Part shown: one piece after another, positions 9,975 through 19,962 of the stretch
Numbering within the stretch: the first letter of the stretch is position 1
How the letters are laid out: the number at the start of each line of letters is the position of its first letter
From: Entamoeba invadens IP1
Lineage: Eukaryota; Evosea; Mastigamoebida; Endamoebidae
NCBI RefSeq assembly: GCF_000330505.1
Contig: NW_004191902.1
Span: 179,236 to 243,235, forward strand
DNA: 64,000 nucleotides
Direction: 5' to 3'
Notes under the pieces: generated by a model
Told to the model about the DNA's origin: nothing
Databases searched by the model: none
The model's input: the letters and a program-made list of their open reading frames with translations, nothing else
Position numbers and translations under genes: made by a program

Positions 9975-10473
9975 ATGGAAGGAACGAAGAATCACTGTTT
10001 GTTATTCTGTGATTTTGATTTGTGCGGAATGATGGAAAACTTAAGCGGAGAAATTTGATGACTAACAATCAGGTGAGGTAGTTGTGTTACCCAAAAAGGT
10101 GACTGTTAATACAGAAGAGGGTTATGTCCTTAACTTTTTGTCAGCAGCATTGTTGCCAACACCAACCCGGGACAGTGAAGCCAAGATATACATTGTTCTC
10201 GAGAATAACCAAAAGAGATTGCTTGCCTTCTTAAGTGAGAAGCTTGGGATCTACCAGGAGAAGATACATTGTGAGGTTAGCGAAGAGAAGGTGATTTTCG
10301 AGATGAGAGGGAAGGGAACCGTCCATCTCTTTGGTGTAACTGATGTCACCATCGACGAGTGCTGCTCATGTGACGACATGTGCGATATGGAGGAAGAAGA
10401 CCCAGAGGACAGTGATTTTGTTGAAAAGGGCGAGGTCGATGAAGGGATGGAGTGTGAGGATGATGATGAGTAA
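9975..10473 (+). CDS. Nucleoplasmin-like domain protein, two exons
   Basis: Proposed exons 9975-9996 (22 nt) and 10082-10473 give 137 aa. Without the first exon the long reading frame has no ATG until near residue 70. The upstream exon M-E-G-T-K-N-H-F ends at a GTTTGTTA donor; the 85-nt intron ends in TAG and the phases agree. Residues ~10-100 match the nucleoplasmin-like (NPL) beta domain: VLNFLSAALLP, AKIYIVLENNQKRLLAFL, VIFEMRGKGTVHLFG. The C-terminus is a strongly acidic tail (runs of D/E). Proteins of this kind are histone chaperones of the nucleolus/nucleus, either alone or as the N-terminal part of nuclear FKBPs; here no FKBP domain follows. Histone binding is inferred from fold and acidic tail. 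Confidence 0.75.
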
Positions 10474-11058
10474 AATACTATTGAGCCACTTTTGAATGAT
10501 TTGTTTAGGTTTTTTGTGACTTTTTTCATCACTTTTTATTGATTTTAATAATTTTAATTTTCATTCATTTTTTTCTATTAGATTTCTATTTGATATTATT
10601 AAAAATTAGTTTATAGTCTTAATATTTTTATTAAGTTTATTACTATTCAAAATAAAAAAAAGAAATGTGTTCTAACTATAAATAAACAGACTCTTTCAAT
10701 ACATGAACTTAAACTTATTCACTTTACAAATGTTAATAGAAAAATGACATATCGTTTGAATTTAACAATTTGTTGCGAGATTAACACACAATGCTGAAAA
10801 GATAATTATTTTCTATTGTCAAAAAAAACTAATAATAAAAATTATTAGTTTAATAATAGTTAATAATAATTACTAAGTAAACTATAAAGATAGAAATAGT
10901 CAATCGTTTAGATAAAAACCATTAAAAAGCCAATAAAATTAAAACAAATTGAAAAAATTAGAAAATGAATTATAAAACAACTATACAATTAACAATCAAT
11001 AAGACATGAATAAAAATTAAGTATAAAAAGAAGTCTTTGAAACTGATAAGTCAAGTTG
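10474..11058. other. AT-rich intergenic region
   Basis: Spacer between two plus-strand genes. At about 10827-10851 there is an A/T palindrome, AAACTAATAAT facing ATTATTAGTTT. No ORF or RNA gene is supported. Confidence 0.5.
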
Positions 11059-12066
11059 ATGTTGGAAGAGTCACTCAGCCAATTGTCAGAATCTGTTTCG
11101 TCTTTGAATGACGTGGCACTAAAAAATGTTTTTCGTGATGTTGAAAATGTTTTACACGATTTGGCCCAAGTAAAAACCGTATTAGAGATTTTTGGGGTGA
11201 ATACGTCGAGTGACGCATCTCTTTTCCTCTCAAGTCATAATCTCAAAGAGAAATATCAATCTGAAATCAAAAAAAGCTATGGACTTGGAACGCCGCTAAA
11301 AAATATATACAGCAAACTTTCCCGAAGTTTTGAGGCGAATGACTGGGATGATTTTAGTTTATCGGACGACGATTCGGATGAATATAGTAAACGAAGGGGG
11401 GAATTGTCCACTCTTTCTATAGCGAAAACAACACAGACAAGTGACTTGGTAAATGAAAAAGTGTTAATTAATCAAAATGAAGAAACAAACGAAAATATAA
11501 TAAAAAACCCATTAAGTGTAACAACGAAGGACAACATCCCGATCAGAGATTTTTTACCAGTTGAAATTGAAGTTGATCAGGAAATGGATCTTCTCCGCTC
11601 GTGGGTTTCTGCTCAACACCTGTCTGTGTTGTTCGACTCAGATACTGAAAATTGGCGGATGGGGGATAAGGACTTTAGTGAAAAGCTGAGAGGGAAAAAT
11701 CGGCTGTATGTTGTTGTCAGTGACATTTCCGGGAGTGTGTTTGGTGGGTATGCGGAGCATTATGAGATTGGGATGAGTAACAATAACAAGAATTTTGTTT
11801 TTTCTTTGCGGCGAAAAAATGTTATTTGTGCGCAAAAATTTTCGGCTTTGGAAAGTCGTGGTGTTGTCTTCTTGCCAGAAAAAGACGAAGATCAAAGACT
11901 TGTCTGCTTTGGTGCGGGATTGTGGGATCTCCAGATCTGTAAACAAAACGCTTTTTGGGTCGGGACGTGTGTTCAGCGATCTTTTGATTACTTGGGATTG
12001 GAACAAGCTCTTTGTGGGTCGAGGAATTTCTGCCCACAAAGAGTAGTTGTGTTGCAGTGCGACTGA
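11059..12066 (+). CDS. TLDc domain protein with helical N-terminus
   Basis: Intronless, 335 aa from the ATG at 11059 (the codon before it is TTG). Residues 1-75 are helical (LSQLSESVSSLNDVALK), residues ~75-165 are polar and acidic (SLSDDDSDEYS), and ~180-335 form a TLDc domain: LLRSWV, VLFDSDTENW, RLYVVVSDISGSVFGGY, KNFVFSL and the final strand RVVVLQCD. It is a paralogue of the 296-841 protein. The Entamoeba TLDc family is large and mostly uncharacterised; elsewhere TLDc proteins bind the V-ATPase or protect from oxidants. No signal or membrane segment, so cytosolic. Confidence 0.75.
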   Translation: MLEESLSQLSESVSSLNDVALKNVFRDVENVLHDLAQVKTVLEIFGVNTSSDASLFLSSHNLKEKYQSEIKKSYGLGTPLKNIYSKLSRSFEANDWDDFSLSDDDSDEYSKRRGELSTLSIAKTTQTSDLVNEKVLINQNEETNENIIKNPLSVTTKDNIPIRDFLPVEIEVDQEMDLLRSWVSAQHLSVLFDSDTENWRMGDKDFSEKLRGKNRLYVVVSDISGSVFGGYAEHYEIGMSNNNKNFVFSLRRKNVICAQKFSALESRGVVFLPEKDEDQRLVCFGAGLWDLQICKQNAFWVGTCVQRSFDYLGLEQALCGSRNFCPQRVVVLQCD

Positions 12067-12297
12067 AATATAATTGTTTTTAACTTAATTTACTAATAAG
12101 TATAGTTTTTTTGTATTGTCGAATCATTATAATTATTTATTATTATAATTAAAATTAAAATTTATTGTTTTTTATTGAATATATAATTTGAATAAATAAA
12201 AAAAATTCATTTTGTCAAAAAATCATAAGATTGAAATGGGTGGAACGAAAAAATGTATAAGGCGCGAATTTGAGAAGAAAAATATCCAATTTGAAGA

Positions 12298-13179
12298 ATG
12301 ACTGAAACCGTGGGGACAAAATTCAATAGAAAAATGTTCCAATTGAAGACTCACCTTCACATGAAAGAGAAGACACACGACACAGACTTGAGGACCGCCA
12401 AAGCACGAGTAACCGAAAACAAGAAACTGTACAAACAAATTCTTCATTGTGCAGAGGCGTTACCAGTCCAGGCGTTCACTCCAGTCGAAACGATGCGCCA
12501 AACAGCCGAAATGATCAACGACAAAAAAGTCGTCGAGATTTTGGAGTCTGTTGGAAAAATTGGGTTTGAAACGATTGAACAGGATTTGGTTGTGCCATTA
12601 CGAGAGCACATCGAACACTATGACGACGTGCAAAGGAGGATCGATGATTGTCACAAGACTAGAATCGACATGGACAGACACAAAGAGAAGCTTGACAACC
12701 TGCTCAAGAAGACCAACAAACAGGGCAGAGTATCCGAGTTCCAAATTAAGTATGACGCGGAGTGTGATAGATACTCCAAAATGCGCTCGGAGATACTCGA
12801 AGAGACAAGGTATCTAGACGAAGAAAGAGACACCATTGCGAGACCGATAATGAGCAGTTTGCTGTTGTGTTACACTCTCTACCTTGACACAGTGAACGAC
12901 AAGTGGCTCCAAATAAGAGACGTGTTGAAAGAAGTTCCTCCCAACTTCAAATTCTCGAAAGAAGAAAACAAAATCGTACCGATGATGGTTACAAAAGAAC
13001 AGACTAAGCCGCTTTGCACGGTCCAGAGTTTGTACGATTTTGACGCAACTCAAGAAAATGAGTTGTCGTTAACTGAAGGAGATGTTGTGGATGTGCTCGA
13101 GGAGAACGGAGATTGGTGGTATGGCGAGATCAACGGGAAACGTGGGTACTTCCCCTCGAATTATGTCAGAACGATTTGA
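12298..13179 (+). CDS. BAR-SH3 membrane-curvature adaptor
   Basis: Intronless, 293 aa. Residues 1 to about 225 form a long charged coiled coil compatible with a BAR domain. Residues ~240-293 are a complete SH3 domain: ALYDF-type motif SLYDFDATQENELSL, then GDWWYGEINGKRGYFPSNYV at the end, with the WW, G, PSNY residues that line the proline-peptide groove. Such proteins (amphiphysin/endophilin/sorting-nexin-like) bend membranes during endocytosis and recruit dynamin or actin regulators. The subfamily is not clear. The ATG at 12298 directly follows GAAG and begins the conserved helix. Confidence 0.85.
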   Translation: MTETVGTKFNRKMFQLKTHLHMKEKTHDTDLRTAKARVTENKKLYKQILHCAEALPVQAFTPVETMRQTAEMINDKKVVEILESVGKIGFETIEQDLVVPLREHIEHYDDVQRRIDDCHKTRIDMDRHKEKLDNLLKKTNKQGRVSEFQIKYDAECDRYSKMRSEILEETRYLDEERDTIARPIMSSLLLCYTLYLDTVNDKWLQIRDVLKEVPPNFKFSKEENKIVPMMVTKEQTKPLCTVQSLYDFDATQENELSLTEGDVVDVLEENGDWWYGEINGKRGYFPSNYVRTI

Positions 13180-13256
13180 TATGTTCTGTGTAGTCCAAGT
13201 AAACTATGGTTTGTAATTTCATTCAAGTTACCAAACAAATAAACATGAAATAAATC

Positions 13257-15275
13257 TCAATGAGTACATTCCACACGAATGCTTTGGTTGTCAACGTTAA
13301 TATCGCCAACTGTTCCGCACTTTATACCAAACCCAGAACCGACAACAGGGTTATCAATTTCCAACGTTGCGACATCTTCTGTCACGTTTGCCTTGTAGTG
13401 TGTTGATAAAACCATGTCGTCCAACAACGTATACTGTTGTATTACAAGGATCTGTAGCTCGTCTTCATTTGCAAATTTTTTGGTAGAGAATATTGTATCA
13501 TCCATCCCGTTAATATCAATACTCGACACAAATTCTTCGACAAAAGCGCCAGCGCCGAGTTTTGTAATGTTTCCGACAATATTTCGTTGTTCTGTAACGA
13601 AGTACTCTCCTTGGCACTTTACTCCCAAGAAGCACTTTTTCGTCATTTTCCCGTCGATGTTTTCTGACATGAACGAATTTCCTGAGTAAACCGTGTTTTC
13701 GCAGTTCTGTGAAACGCATTTTCCAATAGGGAAGAACTCCTTAAACGCCAGTTTAGTCGCTTCTTTGTCGACGAAGTACGTTCTTTTCAAAAAGTTGTTA
13801 TTGCACTCTACAAAGGTTGTATTGTCATATTGTGTATTGCAGCTGCAATGGAATTCTTTAATTGGTAATTTACACTGTTCATCAGATGCTTCAAATTGCA
13901 TGAAAGTTGCTACATTCATTTCGACATGAGTTGTATAACTTGCGGAGTTGTTATCATTTGTTTTATTTTGAAAGTTTTCACAGTCCATTTTTGTGTATAA
14001 AATAGTCTGCACTTCCGTCTGTGTGTTTTCGATATATTTATGAACGACGAACTCAATAAAGGAATCAAAGGAGAGATGTTCCTTTTCACTTTGAGTGATG
14101 ACCGCAGTCTTGGAGTTGTCAGTGCAATTATCTGTGAGTTCAACATCAACTGTTTTTGTAGTGTTTTGACAATCAGAGCTGTTGTATACATTTAATATTA
14201 TTTTATCTTCTTGTATATTACGTGTATATTGAATTGAAGTACCATCTTCTGTTGTGAATGGAATGCATCGATTGATTGGAAAGACTTCTTCGTATTGAAT
14301 TGATACACATGCAACATCAGAGTAATAAGCTTTGAGATAATATTCAGTGTCTTTTTCATTACTAGATGATGACGTGTCAAAAGATGAATTGTTAGAGTCA
14401 CTGGATTCTGTTGATTCTTCTGAAGGATATTGACTCTCACTTTCTGAGGAATTTTGTTCGGAAGATGTGGTATTTGAGTCACTTCCAATTGAATTTGACT
14501 CTGATGAAGTACTTTGTTCCTCGGAAGATTGATTTGAGTATGATGATTGACCACTTTGATCCGATGAAGAATCACAAGAAGAAGAGTTATTATAAGGTTC
14601 TTCACTTGATTGATTAGACTCTTCTGATAAAGAAGAAGATTCATTGGAGTATGATGATTGACCACTTTGGTCGGATGAAGTGTAACTAGAAGAAGAGTTG
14701 TTATAAGGTTCTTCACTTGAATTATTTGAATCATCTGAATAATTTGAGTTGTTTGAATTGTTTGAATAATCAGAAGTAGTAGAATAACTCTCACTGTCTT
14801 CATTTGACTGATTTGATTGGTTAGATTCTTCTGATAAAGAAAAAGACTCATCTGAAGAACTTGTCTGTGTAGAAGAAGACACTTCAGGTTCATGATCCAC
14901 ACAAGTATTTGTTAGAGTATCTACCCAATACCCACTTTGACATTTTGCACATTTGTTATCACTTGTGCATTCAATACACTTCCCTTGATCATTATCACAC
15001 TTAAAGCAATGCCCATTATCTAGATAAGCACCATCAATACATTCTCTACACGTCTCACTGGTGAATGTACAGTAATTACAATATCTAATAGCAGTACACA
15101 TCGCACATTTCGTTCTCATGTCTTTGTCATAGTACTTATTAGTATTCGATTTACATGTGCTACATGACAGAGAATCATTCGACATACAATCTTCACACGT
15201 CTCTACCATACTCGTGTCACACTGAGAACTGTATGTAATCGTTAATAAGAAAAGAATCAAGGGACACACTATCAT
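13257..15275 (-). CDS. Secreted Cys-rich and Ser/Asn-rich repeat protein
   Basis: Intronless, 672 aa. Residues 1-18 are a signal peptide (MIVCPLILFLLTITYSSQC). Residues ~19-130 hold about 24 cysteines in CxxC-type spacing, like the Cys-rich/growth-factor-receptor-like modules common in Entamoeba surface proteins. Residues ~135-310 are a Ser/Asn/Gln/Glu-rich stretch in which a ~34-residue unit (from SLSEESNQS through SEEPYNNSSS and SSDQSGQSSYSN) occurs twice in tandem, offering many possible O-glycosylation or phosphoglycan sites. The rest (~310-672) is a non-repetitive domain with 14 or more cysteines. There is no C-terminal membrane helix or GPI signal, so it is probably released or retained by lectin-like binding. 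Function not known; a surface-coat or cyst-wall role is possible but unproven. Confidence 0.7.
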   Translation of the reverse strand: MIVCPLILFLLTITYSSQCDTSMVETCEDCMSNDSLSCSTCKSNTNKYYDKDMRTKCAMCTAIRYCNYCTFTSETCRECIDGAYLDNGHCFKCDNDQGKCIECTSDNKCAKCQSGYWVDTLTNTCVDHEPEVSSSTQTSSSDESFSLSEESNQSNQSNEDSESYSTTSDYSNNSNNSNYSDDSNNSSEEPYNNSSSSYTSSDQSGQSSYSNESSSLSEESNQSSEEPYNNSSSCDSSSDQSGQSSYSNQSSEEQSTSSESNSIGSDSNTTSSEQNSSESESQYPSEESTESSDSNNSSFDTSSSSNEKDTEYYLKAYYSDVACVSIQYEEVFPINRCIPFTTEDGTSIQYTRNIQEDKIILNVYNSSDCQNTTKTVDVELTDNCTDNSKTAVITQSEKEHLSFDSFIEFVVHKYIENTQTEVQTILYTKMDCENFQNKTNDNNSASYTTHVEMNVATFMQFEASDEQCKLPIKEFHCSCNTQYDNTTFVECNNNFLKRTYFVDKEATKLAFKEFFPIGKCVSQNCENTVYSGNSFMSENIDGKMTKKCFLGVKCQGEYFVTEQRNIVGNITKLGAGAFVEEFVSSIDINGMDDTIFSTKKFANEDELQILVIQQYTLLDDMVLSTHYKANVTEDVATLEIDNPVVGSGFGIKCGTVGDINVDNQSIRVECTH

Positions 15276-16209
15276 ATACTACTCTATCTGCTTTTGTTTT
15301 CTTCAGTCATCATTTATATAGAAAAACTCCTCTAATAATTTTCAACACGATTTTTCTTAACGCTCGTAAAGTGACAAATTCTATTTTATATTGTTTATTT
15401 TATTATTAAATAAAACTATTCCAACTTTCTGAAGTGTCGAAAAATTTCTTGAAAATGATTTATTGTTTCTTTATAATTATTATTTATCATTACAAAACTA
15501 TTTAAATAGTTATTTATTGAGAGTCTTGTTATTTCTGATTATTTGTTTGCAAATATAGTTTATTTATAAGAAATATATTATAATTTATTTATGAGAAATT
15601 AAATTAAAAACAATCAAAAAACGAAAAAACGAAAAATTTTGAGTCGGCAAAACCGTCATTTTTGATTATTTTTTCATAACAAAAATAACGAATTGCCGAA
15701 GAAATTAAACTCTTACAAATTAGAAATTTAGTTACAATTCTATTATAGTTTTTTTAATTAAACTTTACTAAAAAAATATTTATCAAAAACTTTTTAGAAA
15801 ATTTTTTAATTTTTTAATTTTTTAATTTTTTAATTTTTTAATTTTTTAATTTTTTAATTTTTTAATTTTTTAAAAAATAAAAGAAAATTAAAAAAAAATT
15901 TTTTTTCAAACAATTTCAAATTATTTTAATTAAAAATTATAAAAAAAACATCTAGAAAAGCCGAGAAAGTCTAAAAATTGTATAAAAATTTATATTTTTT
16001 TTTTGTCTTTTTTTTCATCTATTAATGTTCAAAATTTCAAAAAGAGTATCCACGTCAAGTCAGATTGGGAAAAGTGAATTCTCTCTGATATTGCATTTCA
16101 AACAAAATGTATTAAATGATATACTATAATATATTATTTTAAATGATACAATAAAAGAGAGATAGACAACAACGATATATAAAAGCCAAACTCAATCAAA
16201 TCAAGACCA
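15276..16209. other. AT-rich divergent intergenic region
   Basis: Divergent spacer between the secreted protein gene and the START gene. It contains the 8-bp tandem repeat listed separately at 15801-15872 and long A or T runs. No ORF or RNA gene is supported. Confidence 0.5.
15801..15872. repeat. 8-bp tandem repeat (ATTTTTTA)9
   Basis: Nine perfect head-to-tail units of ATTTTTTA, 72 bp in total, in the divergent intergenic region upstream of both the secreted-protein gene and the START gene. It is a likely length-polymorphic minisatellite. Confidence 0.9.
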
Positions 16210-16899
16210 ATGTCAACAACAGATAACACTGCTTTTACCAAAGAAGAAGTGATGTCTTTTAAAGAGCAGTTATTAAGTAATGAAGGGTGGAAGAAATTAA
16301 CAAAGGAAGGAGAGGATCCTGAAGTGTATTCCAAAGCAAATGAGAACAAATTATTTACATTTAAGATCATCACTCATCAATTAAAAGATCTCGAGCCGGT
16401 TGAGATTTTTAATGCGCAGAACGACACGGCTTACGTTTTGTCCTTAAAAAGTGTAATAGTGAATAAAGAAGTGTTAGAAAAGATAGACGACTGTAATGAA
16501 ATCATTTATCAAACTCAAAAAATGGCAATGTTAGATCCTCGTGATTTTGTGTTAAAAACGATTCGCTATCACAATAAAGATATGACAGAATTCATCACTT
16601 ATTGTAAATCAGTCGATAATACTATTCCTATTAAAAAAGGAACTATTAGAGCTACAGTATACATCCAAGGCGGCTTAATCACTAAATCTGAAAAAGAAGG
16701 AACGACAGTTTACACAACTTCTTGCGTCGACTTGGCAGGAAATGTCCCACAAGCTATTATGGGCGAAACTATGACAAAAAAGATTTCTAAGAAAATGGTC
16801 ACTAAAATTAAAGAAAACGTCCTCAACTACCCAAAGTGGGAGGAACAACACAAGGACGTCGAAAAGACGTGGCTCAAAACTCTCGACTGGATGAATTGA
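16210..16899 (+). CDS. START domain lipid-transfer protein
   Basis: Intronless, 229 aa, essentially one START domain. It opens with a helix (EGWKKLTKEGEDPEVYSKA, ~27-45), continues through EIIYQTQKMAMLDPRDFVLKTIRY (~97-120) matching the middle strands where START proteins read PRDFV, and ends with the long C-terminal helix typical of the fold. PRDFV is a strong marker of the StAR-related family. These proteins bind a sterol, phospholipid or ceramide in a hydrophobic tunnel and shuttle it between membranes. There is no targeting signal, so it is likely cytosolic. A second, divergent START gene lies at 45774-46415. The ligand cannot be predicted. Confidence 0.85.
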   Translation: MSTTDNTAFTKEEVMSFKEQLLSNEGWKKLTKEGEDPEVYSKANENKLFTFKIITHQLKDLEPVEIFNAQNDTAYVLSLKSVIVNKEVLEKIDDCNEIIYQTQKMAMLDPRDFVLKTIRYHNKDMTEFITYCKSVDNTIPIKKGTIRATVYIQGGLITKSEKEGTTVYTTSCVDLAGNVPQAIMGETMTKKISKKMVTKIKENVLNYPKWEEQHKDVEKTWLKTLDWMN

Positions 16900-17549
16900 A
16901 GGGACACTATTTATAGTTTATTATAATTTGTTTTTACTATAATCAGTTCGAGTAATAAATATAAAAATATAGTTAATTTTATTATTTATTATAATTATTT
17001 ATTTTTAATTATTCATTATAGTAAGAAATAAGATAAGATATCGGTTAAGAAAAGAAATAAGTACTCAGTTTTTTTCTATGTTTATTGATTTTGCTCACCG
17101 ATATTTTTTTATATGGTTTATTTAAAAAAACTTTAATTTAAATATAGTATAATAATAGTTTTGTCATTGTTTTACAAAAAGAGAAAAACAGAAAACCTAA
17201 AAATGTTATGACTTTTCTTCGAAAAATCAGTTTTTTCAAAATAAAAACAAACATAATAAACCAATGTTATTATAGTATCAATACAATAAATTATACCATT
17301 AATACACCAAATAATAAACGAAGTGGATTAACTTATTGAAAACAAAAATCGTATCTCTGAAACTCAACACGAAAAGACAAAAATTTCCAAAATTCCACTT
17401 TTTTGAGAAAATGCCGAACCCTACAAAGAAAAAACAAAGGAAGTATACTAGGGTTATGCAATGAACTGAAGAAAAGAGAGAAACCGACTTGGAGGAAGTG
17501 GTCCTGCGATATATAAGGGCGTTTGAATTCTGAGAAACACAGAAGTACG
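16900..17549. other. Intergenic region with H2B promoter
   Basis: Spacer between two plus-strand genes. It should carry the histone H2B promoter in its last ~150 bases, which are less AT-rich (about 17395-17549). No ORF supported. Confidence 0.45.
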
Positions 17550-17951
17550 ATGACCGACAAGAAGACAACAACACCAAAAAAGGTTCAAAGTGATGCGACG
17601 AAACCGAAGAAAGTTGCCGATGATTCGAAGAAACGCGAAGTCAAGAAGAACTTTGACTCCTATGCGCTTTACATCTCACGAGTTCTGCGCTCCGTCTTCC
17701 CAGACATTGGAATCACACTCCCATCGGTCAGTGTGATGGACTCTTTCGTCAGAGACGTGTTCGAGAGAATCGCTATCGACGCCTCAGCACTCTCAAGAAA
17801 CTCTGGAAAGGCAACAGTCACACAAAAGGAAATCGAAACAGCTACAAAACTCATCTTACGTGGTGATCTCTCTAAACATGCACTTTCTGAAGGAAATTCG
17901 GCTGTTCTTAGAGCACAAGGCAAAGCAATCACTACCAGCGCCTCTAACTAA
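17550..17951 (+). CDS. H2B: Histone H2B
   Basis: Intronless, 133 aa from the ATG at 17550. A Lys-rich tail (residues 1-40) is followed by the histone fold: SYALYISRVLRSVFPDIGIT, then VMDSFVRDVFERIAIDASAL and VTQKEIETATKLILRGDLSKHALSEG. The fold helices and the IETATKL block identify H2B. The closing motif departs from the usual pattern: where most H2Bs end in AVTKYTSxx, this one continues NSAVLRAQGKAITTSASN. The Lys that carries regulatory ubiquitin in other eukaryotes is therefore not in its normal context; a Lys (GKAIT) is present close by. It is a core nucleosome subunit. Confidence 0.96.
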   Translation: MTDKKTTTPKKVQSDATKPKKVADDSKKREVKKNFDSYALYISRVLRSVFPDIGITLPSVSVMDSFVRDVFERIAIDASALSRNSGKATVTQKEIETATKLILRGDLSKHALSEGNSAVLRAQGKAITTSASN

Positions 17952-18965
17952 TTTATGTTCGTTGTTATTAATATTATTATTATATAGATTATTATCTATA
18001 CCATTTTTTAAATATTTACTATTCTTATTTTTTTTTAATATTAATACTAAAATACTATTATTTAAAAACACTATGAGAAAATACTATTACTGTACTATTG
18101 TACTCAATTCTTTTTCGTATAATTTATTGTTATTCTTATCATATATTATAATTTAATAATACTCCATTTGAAAAGTAATTTAAATATTTTATAGCCATTT
18201 GCCAAAATTTCACAAACCGTAATGGTTGGCAAATTTTGAAAAAGGTGATAATTTGCCAAATTATAATTGTAGTGAAAAAACTATATTTTTTAGTTAAATT
18301 AATTTATATATATCGATTCCCTTATCTGTATAGAAAAATAAATTATAATTTATACATAATAAAATAATATATTATTTGATTTTTTTTTCAATTGTGACGA
18401 CTTTATGGGAATTAACAAAAATGTTTTAAAATAATCTTAACCATATTTGTAAAATGCCAAAACAAAAAAATGAACAATTTATGATGAATAAAAAACATAC
18501 AATCATTTATTTTAAATTATTGAAATTAAAATATGTTAAACCACTTTTATGAATATGTTTGTTTGCGTATTTGATGATTTACATTGTAAGTTGTATTGTA
18601 TCTCAATTATTAATAAAAATGAATAATTGATTATTGTCACTCAGAACAACATTTCATCATTTTATTGTTAACAACTTTAAAATTTCAAATAATAATGCAT
18701 TCAATTTTTAGATGATGTAAATTAGGTTTAATATCTTATGTGTATGTACATGGGAGCTTTAAGTCTTACATATAATTTTAGTTAACTATGATATTCTCTT
18801 TATTTTAGTGTTATCATTTAAAGATAACACTAAGTTGTTTAGTGTTATCTTTGATGTTACATGTTTACATACTTAAAAGTTACCACATTTTATTTTTTAA
18901 GCTGTTTTTTAATAAAAACATTATGATTAACCGGCCAATAGTATTTTTTTTCTTTGGCAAAATGC

Positions 18966-19413
18966 ACGAGACGCAAAAAATTGCGTTTTTTTTTCTATAA
19001 ATATAAAAATGAGAAAAAAATTCTAAAAATAATTTACATATAAATTTGCTATTGTATGAAGAGGCATCTTTCAGCAGTTTTCACATTACAACAAGAGACC
19101 AGACACTAGGTTTTTACAATTATTCTAATGCGATTTTAGCTTTAGGTCTGAAACATAATCGACCAATTTTTTTCCCAGACACTAGTAATGAGTAGAAAAA
19201 TCTTTATCATAACTGTGACAACATCGGAGCAGCAAGACAAACTTATTACAATTAAATTTTTCGTTGATTTGTGCGGCAGAATGGGTTTACAAAAGAATTG
19301 TTAGTTATTTTATTTAAAAAAAATCTAAAAATAATTTTACACATTTTATCTAAACAAAAACAATAACCAAAATTTCAATTATATTTTTTTAAACGCGTTT
19401 TTTTGCGTCTCGT
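18966..19413. mobile_element. Possible short element with 15-bp inverted ends
   Basis: The left end reads ACGAGACGCAAAAAATTGCG and the right end is its complement, GCGTCTCGT preceded by CGCGTTTTTTT; 15 bp match perfectly (ACGAGACGCAAAAAA). The inside is AT-rich with a broken frame around 19110-19240 that reads GFYNYSNAILALGLKHNRP and, after a stop, NLYHNCDNIGAARQTYYN. No flanking target-site duplication is apparent. It could be a decayed MITE or a chance pairing of two A-rich motifs, although the non-A/T part (ACGAGACGC) is unlikely by chance. Confidence 0.5.
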
Positions 19414-19889
19414 TTATTTTAATCAGTTAACAGTGATATCTTTTATACTAAATTTTTATTTAATATTTTAAAATTGATAATCAATAGTTGACTACTTTAA
19501 ACATTTTCGTTTATGAAGTGGTGTTATTGAAATATAGTTGTAATAATTGTCTGTTGTAATAAAAAAGATAAAACGATAGTCAAAAAAATCGATTATATAC
19601 AATGTTAAGCTTAAATGAATTCAACAAAAAGTAGTTTAATGTAACTTTTTGTATTAATGATTTTTGTGTGCTGACTATTATTTCTTCTTTTTACCAACAT
19701 GTTAAGTGTTGTTTTTGTGTGTGAAATTGCTTTAGTATTTTTGATAATTATATTTATTATAATGTATGGTTGTTTTTCTAATAGTGAATGGTTTTCAAAT
19801 GGTTGTAAATAATTAAAAGTAATAGTAAATGATATTGAGGTATGTAATTATTTGGCTAATTTTCAGGTTAATAATATTTTAGAAAAGAC

Positions 19890-19962
19890 TTATTATTATT
19901 ATTATTATTCTTATTATTATTATTATTATTATGATAATTATAATTATAATTATAATTATTAT
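19890..19962. repeat. TTA trinucleotide and AATTAT microsatellite
   Basis: A run of TTA repeats with one C interruption (to about 19931), followed by alternating ATAATT units to about 19962. Simple-sequence repeat in non-coding DNA. Confidence 0.8.

Noticed and set aside
9844..10032. Lys-rich 62-codon ORF before the nucleoplasmin-like gene
   Set aside because: Poly-A-rich artefact; the true first exon uses another frame starting at 9975.
14198..14902. 234-codon minus-strand ORF inside the secreted protein gene
   Set aside because: It is an alternate frame of the Ser/Asn repeat region, giving only Leu/Ile/Thr-rich repeats.
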